DNA of 64,000 nt from Clostridia bacterium (GTDB lineage: Bacteria > Bacillota > Clostridia > Christensenellales > CAG-138), in NCBI GenBank assembly GCA_017538255.1, contig JAFYJD010000024.1:1-64000 (forward strand), given 5' to 3'. How positions within the stretch are numbered: position 1 is the stretch's first letter; the number at the start of each line of letters is the position of its first letter. The translations under genes and the position numbers were made by a program. Positions 17,865 through 26,375 of this stretch are shown here, in pieces. The notes under the pieces were generated by a model. The model did no database searches, had not been told where the DNA came from, and saw only the letters and a list, made by a program, of their open reading frames with translations.

Positions 17865-19529
17865 TTATTTTTTGCTTGAGCCCCATTTTTCGATAAGGGC
17901 TTTGATATCGGCGATAAAGCGCTCTTTGTCATTATTGGCTGCGGAGCCGAAGGTGCGTGTGAGCGAGGTCAAGCGCTTTGCCGCCTCGATCAGTTCATTT
18001 TCGAGATCCTTCGATCTTACCGCGCCCTTTGAAGAGTAGCCGGCCGAGGGCTCGCTTTGCTCTTCGCCGCCTTTATTGACGGTTTGTTTTTTGACGGGTA
18101 TGCCCTCGGTTATGCGTATAAACTCGCCTGCCGTGATATCGAACTCCGTTCCGCTGTACGGGGCGAAGGTCTCATAGCCGGCTTCGTCCTTCAAACAGGC
18201 GGCAAAAGCGCTGCATACGGCGTCGTCGCCGTGGTTGATGAACACGCGCTCAGGCTTTTTTGTAAAGCCTTTGAGCCAGGCGATTAGCCCGTTCTTGTCC
18301 GCGTGCCCGCTCGAACCCTCGAGGAAGGCGATCTCCGCGTGAACGCTGATGCTCTCGCCGAAGAGTTTGATCTGCTCCGCGCCGTCCAACAAAAGCCGCC
18401 CGAGCGTGCCCTCGGACTGGTAGCCGACGAACAGCACCGTGGATTCGGGCCGCCAAAGATTGTGTTTTAGATGGTGGCGTATCCTTCCGGCCTCGCACAT
18501 ACCGCTGCCCGCGATGATGATCTTGGGCTCGGGGTCGCTGTTCAAGAGTTTGGATTCGTCTGTTGAAACGCTCATCTCGAGCCCGTCGAAGTACAGCGGG
18601 TTTATGCCCTTTTCAAGCAGCGCGGCGGTCTCGGCGTCGAAGAACTCGGGGTCGGACTGCAAAAAGATGCTTGTCGCTTCCTCCGCGAGAGGGCTGTCAA
18701 CGACAACGCGGAAGTGGTCTGTGCCCTTTATGCGGTGTTCGAGTTTGGCAAGGCGGATGAGATAGAGTATCTCCTGCGTTCTGCCGACTGCAAAACTCGG
18801 TATTATCACGTTGCCGCCGCGGGCGAGCGTGCGCTCTATCACGGCGGACAAAAGCCCGATATGGTCGCATTCCACTATCTCGTGCAGACGGTCGCCGTAG
18901 GTGGACTCGAGCATAAGATAATCCGCTTCGGCGATATGCGACGGGTTTTTGAGAAGGGGCTTGTCGATATTGCCTATATCGCCGCTGAAAACGAATTTTT
19001 TGGTTGTGCCGTTCTCCGTCAGCCAGGTTTCTATCGCCGCGGAGCCGAGCAGATGCCCAACGTCCGTAAAGCGTATCTCAACGCCCTCAGCGATGCGAAG
19101 CCGCTCGCCGTAGTCCACGGGGCGCATAAGTTTGAGCAGGTTTTCGGCGTCCTTCAGGGTGTAGAGCGGCTCAACGGGCTTTGCGTCCGAACGCTTGCGC
19201 TTGCGGTTTTTCCATTCGGCTTCGGATTCCTGAATATGCGCGCAGTCCCGAAGCATAATGTCCGTCAACCCGCAACTCGCGCGCGTTGCGTAGACCGTGC
19301 CGCGGAAGCCCTGCTTATAAAGAAGCGGCAGATTGCCCGAATGGTCGATATGCGCATGGGTCAGCAGCACCGAGTTGATGCACGACGCGTCAACGGGCAG
19401 GCTCTGGTTGACGAAGATGTCCCGCCCCTGTTCCATACCGCAGTCGACAAGCAGTTTTTCGCTGCCGACTTCTATCAAGGTTAGGCTGCCTGTTACTTCG
19501 TGCGCGGCGCCAAGAAAGGTTAACTTCAT
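17865..19529 (-). CDS. metallo-beta-lactamase fold beta-CASP nuclease
   Basis: The 554-residue protein starts TFLGAAHEVTGSLTLIE and carries the zinc motif THAHIDHSG, a beta-CASP domain (FAVGRTQEILY, GSGMCEAGRIRHHLK) and RMMBL region (GHADKNGLIAW), like the YSH1/CPSF-73-related RNA nucleases of bacteria. RNA processing or decay is the probable role, in the cytoplasm. The last 70 residues are a lysine/glutamate-rich helical extension beyond the usual core. Start supported by AAGGAG. Confidence 0.93.
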   Translation of the reverse strand: MKLTFLGAAHEVTGSLTLIEVGSEKLLVDCGMEQGRDIFVNQSLPVDASCINSVLLTHAHIDHSGNLPLLYKQGFRGTVYATRASCGLTDIMLRDCAHIQESEAEWKNRKRKRSDAKPVEPLYTLKDAENLLKLMRPVDYGERLRIAEGVEIRFTDVGHLLGSAAIETWLTENGTTKKFVFSGDIGNIDKPLLKNPSHIAEADYLMLESTYGDRLHEIVECDHIGLLSAVIERTLARGGNVIIPSFAVGRTQEILYLIRLAKLEHRIKGTDHFRVVVDSPLAEEATSIFLQSDPEFFDAETAALLEKGINPLYFDGLEMSVSTDESKLLNSDPEPKIIIAGSGMCEAGRIRHHLKHNLWRPESTVLFVGYQSEGTLGRLLLDGAEQIKLFGESISVHAEIAFLEGSSGHADKNGLIAWLKGFTKKPERVFINHGDDAVCSAFAACLKDEAGYETFAPYSGTEFDITAGEFIRITEGIPVKKQTVNKGGEEQSEPSAGYSSKGAVRSKDLENELIEAAKRLTSLTRTFGSAANNDKERFIADIKALIEKWGSSKK

Positions 19530-19563
19530 AGGTAGGCTCCTTTTGATTCGCTTTATTGATAGT

Positions 19564-19592
19564 ATTATAGTCCATATTCATAAAAACATCAA
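19564..19592 (-). promoter_or_regulatory. promoter of beta-CASP/aldo-keto reductase operon
   Basis: Minus strand TTGATG, 17 bases, TATAAT. Confidence 0.75.
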
Positions 19593-19642
19593 CGGTGGAT
19601 ATGCCGAACGGCGGCAGAGGAAACGGCAAAAACCGAAAATTG

Positions 19643-19671
19643 TTGACGGCGGGGGCTCTTACATCTATAAT
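19643..19671 (+). promoter_or_regulatory. promoter of ABC exporter operon
   Basis: TTGACG, 17 bases, TATAAT, about 40 bases before the first ABC gene and divergent to the promoter above. Confidence 0.8.
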
Positions 19672-19710
19672 TAGAAATTGGGGAACGTCCCCAAAAGGCG
19701 ACGGAGTGAT

Positions 19711-21444
19711 ATGCGTAAACTTCTCGGATTTTTTAAATCATACAGGCTTCAGGCGACCGCGGCGCCGCTTTTCAAGTTTATGGAAGCGACGCTCGAACTC
19801 ATTGTGCCGCTCATAATATCATCGATAATCGACACGGGCATCGCCGCGCGCGACACGGGCTTCATCGTTTCACGCGGGCTGATACTCGTGCTTTTTGCCG
19901 TGGTCGGCTTTGCGCTTTCGGCAACGGCGCAGTATTTTTCGGCAAGGAGCGCGATAGGCGTATGCGCCTCGGTGCGGCAGGCGCTTTTTGACAAGATCCA
20001 GCGCTTTGATTTTACGCGCCTTGACGAAACGGGCGCTTCGACGCTTGAAACAAGGCTGACGAGCGACGTGAACGCGCTTGAAACTGGCATAAATCTGACG
20101 TTGAGATTGCTTCTGCGCTCGCCGTTTGTGGTGTTCGGTGCGATGATAGTCGCCTTTACGATAGACGCGAAATGCGCACTCATCTTTGCGCTTGTCATAG
20201 CCGTGCTGCTCGCGATCGTATTTTTGATACTGTTCGCGTCCGTACCGAGGCACACGCTCGTGCAGCGGGAACTCGACTCGATAACAAGGGCGGCAAGGGA
20301 GAATCTTGCGGGCGTTCGCGTCATTCGTGCGTTTGGACTGGAAGAGAGCGAAAAGGCGGAGTTTTCCGAGAGGAGCGCAAGGCTTGAAAAACGCCAACTC
20401 GCCGTCGGCAGGATCTCCGCAAAACTCAATCCCGCGACGCTTGTCGCCGTGAATATCGCGGCCATCATACTTATTTACAGCGGCGCTTTGCGCGTTGACG
20501 GCGGCGTGCTGACGCAGGGCAAGGTGGTCGCGCTCTACAATCTTTTGGCACAGATACTCGTTGAACTTGTGAAGACGGCAACCCTTGTGATAACGCTTTC
20601 CCGCTCGGCGGCGAGTTTAAAACGCATCAACGCCGTTTTGGATTCGCCCGAGGGCGAAAAGGGAGGCGGCGCCATTCCGAAAAACGATGCGCCGCGCGGC
20701 AGGATAGAGTTCAAAAACGTTGGTTTCACATATAAAAACGCGGGTGCACCGTCGCTTTGCGATATAAGTTTTGTTGCCGAAAGCGGGCAGAAGATCGGCG
20801 TGATCGGCGGCACGGGAAGCGGCAAATCCACTCTGGCGGGGCTGATTGCAGGCTTCTATTACGCAACGGACGGCGAGGTGCTGATAGACGGTGTGAACGT
20901 GCGGGAGTTTGACTCCGAGGCGCTGACGGAGCGCGTTTCTGTCGTTCCTCAGAGGGCGGCGCTTATCGAGGGCAGCATACGCACAAATCTTTTGATGGGA
21001 AAAAAAGACGCTAACGATGCGGAACTTATAAAAGCGCTTGAAACCGCGCAGGCGGCGGAGTTTGTGAACAGGCTCGAAAACGGGCTCGACGCAAGCGTTG
21101 TGCGGGGCGGCGCCAATTTCTCGGGCGGGCAAAAACAGCGCCTGTCCATCGCCCGCGCGCTTGTAAAGCCGAGCGAGATACTTATACTTGACGACAGTAT
21201 GTCCGCGCTGGATCACGCGACCGACGCAAAACTGAGGCGCGTGCTTGACGAACAGACCGAAAAACGCACGCTCGTTATGATAACCCAGCGCGCCGTTTCG
21301 ATAATGGACGCGGATCTGATAATCGTGCTTGACGAAGGTCAATGCGTCGGTATGGGCAGGCATAACGAACTGCTTGATTCCTGCCGGGTATACCGCGAGA
21401 TCTACGAGATGCAGACGGGCGGAGAGGGGGTGCTCCCCGCGTGA
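19711..21444 (+). CDS. ABC exporter half-transporter, subunit with degenerate ATPase residues
   Basis: 577 residues: an N-terminal type IV ABC membrane domain with six segments, then a nucleotide-binding domain. Walker A is GGTGSGKST and the signature FSGGQKQRL is intact. The Walker B ends LILDDS, with Asp replacing the catalytic Glu, and the H-loop His is replaced (ITQR), so its own ATP site should be non-hydrolytic. Start chosen at the ATG after GGAG. It overlaps the next gene by four bases; together they form a heterodimeric multidrug-type exporter. Confidence 0.94.
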   Translation: MRKLLGFFKSYRLQATAAPLFKFMEATLELIVPLIISSIIDTGIAARDTGFIVSRGLILVLFAVVGFALSATAQYFSARSAIGVCASVRQALFDKIQRFDFTRLDETGASTLETRLTSDVNALETGINLTLRLLLRSPFVVFGAMIVAFTIDAKCALIFALVIAVLLAIVFLILFASVPRHTLVQRELDSITRAARENLAGVRVIRAFGLEESEKAEFSERSARLEKRQLAVGRISAKLNPATLVAVNIAAIILIYSGALRVDGGVLTQGKVVALYNLLAQILVELVKTATLVITLSRSAASLKRINAVLDSPEGEKGGGAIPKNDAPRGRIEFKNVGFTYKNAGAPSLCDISFVAESGQKIGVIGGTGSGKSTLAGLIAGFYYATDGEVLIDGVNVREFDSEALTERVSVVPQRAALIEGSIRTNLLMGKKDANDAELIKALETAQAAEFVNRLENGLDASVVRGGANFSGGQKQRLSIARALVKPSEILILDDSMSALDHATDAKLRRVLDEQTEKRTLVMITQRAVSIMDADLIIVLDEGQCVGMGRHNELLDSCRVYREIYEMQTGGEGVLPA

Positions 21445-23216
21445 AAAAAGCAAATAACGCCGCGGCGGGCAGTTCCAGCGAAGTGCTTAAAAAACTGCTG
21501 ATAAGGCTAAAAGACCAGCGCGCGCTTGCCGCGCTGTCGCTGATCGCGGCGTTCGTTTCCGTCGCGCTGTCGCTCGTGATCCCCGTACTGGTCGGGCGCG
21601 GCATCGACTGCATCGTGGGCGAGGGCAGTGTGGATTTTGAAAAACTGACCCCGTATCTTGTTATGATCGGCATATGCGCGCTCATTTCCGCGCTCGCGAA
21701 TTATTTGATGGGCCGCGTAAACAACCGCATCACATACCACTGCGTGCGCCGCATAAGGACGGAAGCCTTCGAGAGGATTCAGCATAAGCCGCTTTCTGCG
21801 CTCGACGGCCGCGCGATAGGCGATACCGTCAGCAGGCTCATAACCGATACCGACCAACTCGCGGACGGGCTTTTGCTCGGGTTTTCGCAGTTGTTCACGG
21901 GCGTTTTGGCGATACTCGGCACGCTCGCGTTTATGCTGTCGGTCAGCCCGATCATAACGCTTGCGGTTGTGCTGCTTTCGCCGCTGTCCATAGTGGTCGC
22001 GGGCTTCATATCAAAGCGGAGTTATTTGAGTTTCAAGGCCCGCACCGAGGCGAGGGGCGAGAACACGGCGCTGATAGACGAATTCGTAGGCGAACAGAAA
22101 CTCATCCGCGCCTTTAAGTACGAAGCCGAGGCGAGGAAGCGCTTTTCGGAGTCAAACGAGCACCTTGCCGCCTGCTCCGTTAAGGCGACGTTCCTTTCGT
22201 CGCTGACCAACCCTTCGACGCGGTTTGCAAACTCGATAATCTATGCGTCCGTCGCGGTGCTCGGCGCGCTGAGCGTAATCGGAACGGTCGGCGGCGGGCT
22301 GACGGTCGGCGGGCTTTCCGCGTTTTTGAGTTATGCGAATCAGTACACAAAGCCTTTCAACGAGATATCCGGCGTTATTGCGGAACTTCAGGGCGCGCTT
22401 GCGGGGGCGCAAAGGTTGTTTGAACTGATCGAGGCGCCCGTCGAAACGGAGCCGAAAGAGGATGAACTGAATCCCGAGGACGGGAGCGTGCGCTTTGATT
22501 CGGTCGCGTTTTCGTACGATAAGAAGAGCGAACTGATAAAGGATTTTTCGCTCGACGTCAAAAACGGTATGCGCGTTGCGATAGTCGGGCCGACGGGCTG
22601 CGGCAAAACGACGCTGATAAACCTGATAATGCGCTTTTACGAGCAGGACGGCGGGATCATAATCTTCGGCGGCGCGGATACGCGGCGTATGAAACGCTCG
22701 ACGCTGCGCTCGAAGATAGGCATGGTCTTGCAGCAGACCTGGCTCAAGACTTCGACCGTGCGCGATAATATCGCGATGGGAGATCCCGACGCGAGTTTTG
22801 AGGAGATCGTAGACGCGGCGAAAAAGGCGCACGCGCACGGCTTTATTATGAGGCTGGAAAATGGCTACGATACCGTTGTCGGCGACGAGGGCGGCGCGCT
22901 TTCGGAGGGGCAGAAGCAGCTTATCTGCATCGCCCGCGCGATGCTTGCAAAACCGGATGTGCTGATACTCGACGAAGCGACGTCGTCGATCGACACGCGC
23001 ACCGAGATGCTCGTGCAGGATGCGATGCTCTCGCTTATGAAGGGTAGAACGAGTTTTGTCGTCGCGCACAGGCTCTCGACCGTGCGCGGCGCGGACGTGA
23101 TACTCGTTATGGATAGCGGGCGCGTGATAGAAAAGGGGCGCCATGACGAACTCATATCAAAGGGCGGCTTCTATAAACGGCTGTATGAAACGCAGTTCGC
23201 GCATCGGGACGCGTAA
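21441..23216 (+). CDS. ABC exporter half-transporter, catalytic partner
   Basis: 591-residue partner, GTG start overlapping the previous stop. Six membrane segments, Walker A GPTGCGKTT, Walker B VLILDEA with catalytic Glu, and H-loop VAHRLST are canonical. The signature reads LSEGQKQ in place of LSGGQ, which weakens the opposite site. With the partner this gives one competent and one degenerate ATP site, as known for TM287/288- and BmrCD-type exporters. Substrate unknown. Confidence 0.94.
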   Translation: MKKANNAAAGSSSEVLKKLLIRLKDQRALAALSLIAAFVSVALSLVIPVLVGRGIDCIVGEGSVDFEKLTPYLVMIGICALISALANYLMGRVNNRITYHCVRRIRTEAFERIQHKPLSALDGRAIGDTVSRLITDTDQLADGLLLGFSQLFTGVLAILGTLAFMLSVSPIITLAVVLLSPLSIVVAGFISKRSYLSFKARTEARGENTALIDEFVGEQKLIRAFKYEAEARKRFSESNEHLAACSVKATFLSSLTNPSTRFANSIIYASVAVLGALSVIGTVGGGLTVGGLSAFLSYANQYTKPFNEISGVIAELQGALAGAQRLFELIEAPVETEPKEDELNPEDGSVRFDSVAFSYDKKSELIKDFSLDVKNGMRVAIVGPTGCGKTTLINLIMRFYEQDGGIIIFGGADTRRMKRSTLRSKIGMVLQQTWLKTSTVRDNIAMGDPDASFEEIVDAAKKAHAHGFIMRLENGYDTVVGDEGGALSEGQKQLICIARAMLAKPDVLILDEATSSIDTRTEMLVQDAMLSLMKGRTSFVVAHRLSTVRGADVILVMDSGRVIEKGRHDELISKGGFYKRLYETQFAHRDA

Positions 23217-23240
23217 ACGACGCAAATGCGATAAAATGAA

Positions 23241-23280
23241 ACAAAAATAAAACAGGGGCAAGCGTTTCTGCTTGCCCCTG
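23241..23280 (-). terminator. terminator of ribU
   Basis: Perfect 11-bp stem CAGGGGCAAGC / GCTTGCCCCTG, followed on the minus strand by TTTTATTTTTG. The plus-strand ABC operon may use the same stem. Confidence 0.8.
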
Positions 23281-23306
23281 GTCGTATTCTTGGATCGATG
23301 CCGCGA

Positions 23307-24203
23307 TCATTCCGCTTTCTTTTTATGGAACTCCAGTTTGAGCACCTTTGAGATGGGCTTGTAGATTATGAAGGTTATAACGGAGACCAGCACGCCTTTA
23401 ATCAGGTTGAACGGCACGGCGGCGTAGATCACGAGCGTGGAAACGTCGGTGATGCGACGGTTGACCTTCGTGCCCATCGCGACGATCACATCGATAGGCA
23501 TACCGTAGAGTTTGGCGTACTTGGGTATCAGGTAGATGCCGTTGAAGAGGCTGCCGAAAACCGTCATAACGAGCGTGCCGACGATGAGCCCGATCAGTGC
23601 GCCCTTTTTACTGCGTTTTGCGTGGTAGATCATACTTGCGGGCAGCACGAACGAACAGCCGATGATGAAGTTGGCAAAATCGCCGACGAACGCGGTCGAG
23701 GTGCCTTTAAGAAGGAACACTTTGAGGAATACCTTTATGAACTCCGCGATAACGCCGGCAACGGGGCCGAGGAAGAACGTGCATATCATTATCGGCAGTT
23801 CCGAAAGGTCGATCTTATAAAAACTCGGAGCGAACCCAAGTGGTATCTCAAACAGCATCAATACCGCCGCCATACCAGAAAACAGCGCGATATAGGTGAT
23901 GCGGCGCGTACGTGATACGCGCTTTTTGATCCCTTTTAAAACAAAACGCTCATAGGCGGTAGCGGCAAGAATAAGAGCGGCGGTCGTAAAAAGGCATACG
24001 CCGATAAAGCCGAGATGCTTTCCCGCCGTTTCAAAGACCGTGGGCTTTTTTGTCGGATCGGGCGCGGGGGTTTCTTCCGCAGACGCAGTCGCGGGCGCCT
24101 GTGCGCCGGGAGCGGGAGAGGCGTATACCGCGCCGAGGGCGAATACGAGAAGGAAGGCGAATATCAGCGCGAGCGCGCCGACGGAACGGGTTGTGTTTTT
24201 CAT
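23307..24203 (-). CDS. ribU: riboflavin ECF transporter S component with N-terminal extension
   Basis: RibU is the substrate-binding membrane subunit of the riboflavin ECF transporter. The C-terminal 200 of 298 residues form the S-component core (FEIPLGFAPSFYKIDLSELP is the recognisable segment). An FMN riboswitch upstream confirms the substrate class. The first 100 residues are unusual: a signal-like helix, a Pro/Ala-rich linker and an extra membrane helix. Start at 24203 follows GAGGAG. No EcfA/EcfT genes are nearby, so a shared energising module is expected. Confidence 0.92.
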   Translation of the reverse strand: MKNTTRSVGALALIFAFLLVFALGAVYASPAPGAQAPATASAEETPAPDPTKKPTVFETAGKHLGFIGVCLFTTAALILAATAYERFVLKGIKKRVSRTRRITYIALFSGMAAVLMLFEIPLGFAPSFYKIDLSELPIMICTFFLGPVAGVIAEFIKVFLKVFLLKGTSTAFVGDFANFIIGCSFVLPASMIYHAKRSKKGALIGLIVGTLVMTVFGSLFNGIYLIPKYAKLYGMPIDVIVAMGTKVNRRITDVSTLVIYAAVPFNLIKGVLVSVITFIIYKPISKVLKLEFHKKKAE

Positions 24204-24214
24204 TGTTTTCTCCT

Positions 24215-24247
24215 CAAAAAAGCCCGAAGAGCGGTTGCTCCTCGGGC
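24215..24247 (-). terminator. riboswitch-controlled terminator before ribU
   Basis: Minus strand GCCCGA-GAGC / GCTC-TCGGGC stem, then TTTTTT immediately before the ribU ribosome site. It is expected to form when FMN is bound. Confidence 0.85.
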
Positions 24248-24283
24248 GGAATGGTGTTAGGACAAGATATAGCAAAAAGCATT

Positions 24284-24420
24284 TTCTTCTTCCATCCGGA
24301 CTTACGCGCCTAAAAGCGCGCTCACCGTCGGTTCCGGAATCTCACCGGATCGGCCCGCACAAAACGCGCGGGTTAGCGGACTGTACCGCCGGTAGGGATT
24401 TGCACCCTGCCCCGAAGCAG
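24284..24420 (-). ncRNA. FMN riboswitch (RFN element)
   Basis: On the minus strand the conserved blocks appear in order: CTTCGGGGCAGGGTG, CCCTACCGGCGGTA, AGTCCGC, GATCCGGTGAGATTCCGG, CCGACGGT and AGTCCGGATGG. This is an essentially complete six-arm RFN aptamer beginning near the transcription start and followed by a terminator in front of ribU. Confidence 0.97.
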
Positions 24421-24424
24421 TATG

Positions 24425-24453
24425 ATTATACCACAGCATCGGGGAGTTTGCAA
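24425..24453 (-). promoter_or_regulatory. promoter of FMN riboswitch-ribU
   Basis: Minus strand TTGCAA, 17 bases, TATAAT. Transcription would start at the aptamer's first helix. Confidence 0.8.
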
Positions 24454-24462
24454 GGTTTGGGG

Positions 24463-25851
24463 TCATTGATCCGAATAATTGGTGTATTTTGCGAACTCCG
24501 GCACCCATGAAACCTTGATCTTGCCGGTTTCGCCGTTGCGATGCTTGGCAAGGATGATGTATGAGGTGTTGTCGCCTTCCGCCGCTTCGGGCATATCGGG
24601 ATAGGCGGCGGGACGGTAGAGCATCATTATCACGTCGGCGTCCTGCTCTATCGAGCCGCTGTCGCGCAGATCGCTCATAACGGGCGTATGGTCGTTTTTG
24701 CGCATATCGGGCTGACGGGACAACTGGCTCAAAAGGATGACGGTGATGTTGAGTTCCCTCGCGAGTATTTTAAGCCCTCGCGTTATTTTGCCGAGTTCCT
24801 GAACGCGCGACATTTCGCCCTTGCCGGAGGTGTCGCCCATCATAAGCTGCAGATAGTCGATGACCACGATGTCGAGCCCCTGCTGCGCCTGTATCCTTCT
24901 GCATTTGGAGCGTATCTCGGCAACGGAGATCATCGGGGTGTCGTCGATGAGTATATTGGACTCTCCTACGGTATTGAAATGATCCGCGATCCTAAGAACC
25001 TCGGTAGGGGTAAGTTGACCGGTGCGCAGCTGCTGCATATTTATGCCCGCTTCGCAGGAGATAAGGCGGGTAACGATCTGCTCCTTGCTCATCTCAAAAC
25101 TGAAGATGGCAACGGTCGCTTTTTCTCTTATCGCGGCGTGCGCGGCAACGCCGAACGCAAACGCGGATTTACCCATCGCGGGGCGCCCCGCGACGATGAC
25201 GAGGTCGCTGCGCTGAAGTCCGGAGGTGATCTCGTCAAGATCAATGAGCCCGGTAGCGATGCCCGTGCGCTTGCCGCCGAGCTGCATCAGCCTGCCTATC
25301 TCATCGTAAACATTTGCGTAGACCTCGCCTATAGGTGTCATCGAATCGGAGGACTTGCGCATCGCGATATTGTAGATCCTGCGCTCCGCTTCATCGAGTA
25401 TCTTGCCCGTTTCATCGCCGCTGTTTGCGGCGTCCTTGGATATTTGCGCGCCTGCGGTTATCAACTTGCGCCGTATCGAATGCGATTCGACGATGCCGAT
25501 ATAGTGCTCCACGTTCGCGGCGCTCGGTGTGAACAGGGCGAGTTCGGTTATGTAGGCCGCGCCGCCCGCTGCGTCGAGTTGCCCCTTGCGCTCGAGCATA
25601 TCCACGAGCGTAACCGTGTCGATGGTCTTGCCCGCGTTGTAGAGCGCTTCCATCGATGTGAATATCGCACGGTGTGCGGATGTGGAAAAATCGTCGGCGG
25701 ACAGCACTTCAAGCGCCTTGTCCGCGGCGGTGTGTGAGATTATGATGCTGCCGAGCAGCGATTTTTCCGCGTCCTTGTTCTGAGGCATCGTGATATCCGC
25801 AAAAACGGAGACCTCGGTATCGGCGGTTTTGGTTTTTTTGTTCTCTTCCAT
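24463..25851 (-). CDS. dnaB: replicative DNA helicase DnaB
   Basis: 462-residue hexameric helicase. N-terminal domain MPQNKDAEKSLLGSIII, RecA-like core with Walker A AGRPAMGKSAFA, DYLQLM Walker B and LSRQPDMR. Length typical. Start uncertain: the chosen ATG at 25851 lacks a clear ribosome site, and an internal Met at 25788 matches where many DnaB proteins begin. It follows rplI, an order conserved in Bacillota. Confidence 0.97.
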   Translation of the reverse strand: MEENKKTKTADTEVSVFADITMPQNKDAEKSLLGSIIISHTAADKALEVLSADDFSTSAHRAIFTSMEALYNAGKTIDTVTLVDMLERKGQLDAAGGAAYITELALFTPSAANVEHYIGIVESHSIRRKLITAGAQISKDAANSGDETGKILDEAERRIYNIAMRKSSDSMTPIGEVYANVYDEIGRLMQLGGKRTGIATGLIDLDEITSGLQRSDLVIVAGRPAMGKSAFAFGVAAHAAIREKATVAIFSFEMSKEQIVTRLISCEAGINMQQLRTGQLTPTEVLRIADHFNTVGESNILIDDTPMISVAEIRSKCRRIQAQQGLDIVVIDYLQLMMGDTSGKGEMSRVQELGKITRGLKILARELNITVILLSQLSRQPDMRKNDHTPVMSDLRDSGSIEQDADVIMMLYRPAAYPDMPEAAEGDNTSYIILAKHRNGETGKIKVSWVPEFAKYTNYSDQ

Positions 25852-25909
25852 AGCGACAGACTGTTAACTGTTTGGTTTGCGGCGGCCGAAGCCTTGGGGC
25901 TGTGCGGGC

Positions 25910-26362
25910 TCAGTCCGCAAGGGGGAGGACCTCGACCTTGAACGACGAGGTGGTCTTTTCAAAAAGATGTGCGCTGACGGTGTATACGCCGACGGCCTTT
26001 ATCGGTTCGGGGATGGAGATCTTTTTCTTGTCGCAGTCGATGTCGAACTGCTCCTTGAGCGCGGAGGATATCTCCTTGCCCGTTACCGCGCCGAAGAGCT
26101 TGCCGTTTTCACCCGCCTTGGTGTAGACCTTGACGGAGAGTTTGCTCATATCGGCGGCAAGCGCTTTGGCGTTTTGCTTCTGCACCTCGCGGCGGTGGTC
26201 GGCGGCCTTCTTTTTGATGTTTACGGCGTTTATCGTTTCCGCGCCGGCGGGCACGGCGAGCCCCTTGGGGATCAGGTAGTTGATCGCGTAGCCGTCGCTG
26301 ACGGACGCTATATCGCCCGCTTTGCCGCAGCCGTGGACGTCCTTTTGAAGCAATACTTTCAT
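25910..26362 (-). CDS. rplI: 50S ribosomal protein L9
   Basis: The 150-residue protein begins MKVLLQKDVHGCGKAGD and contains GYAINYLIPKGLA, the L9 N-terminal domain, then the connecting helix and C-terminal domain GKLFGAVTGKEI. The true start is 26362, preceded by AAGGAGG; the longer open frame is only upstream read-through. Lies 13 bases after the DUF2232 gene and before dnaB. Confidence 0.97.
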   Translation of the reverse strand: MKVLLQKDVHGCGKAGDIASVSDGYAINYLIPKGLAVPAGAETINAVNIKKKAADHRREVQKQNAKALAADMSKLSVKVYTKAGENGKLFGAVTGKEISSALKEQFDIDCDKKKISIPEPIKAVGVYTVSAHLFEKTTSSFKVEVLPLAD

Positions 26363-26375
26363 TTTTGTGGCCTCC

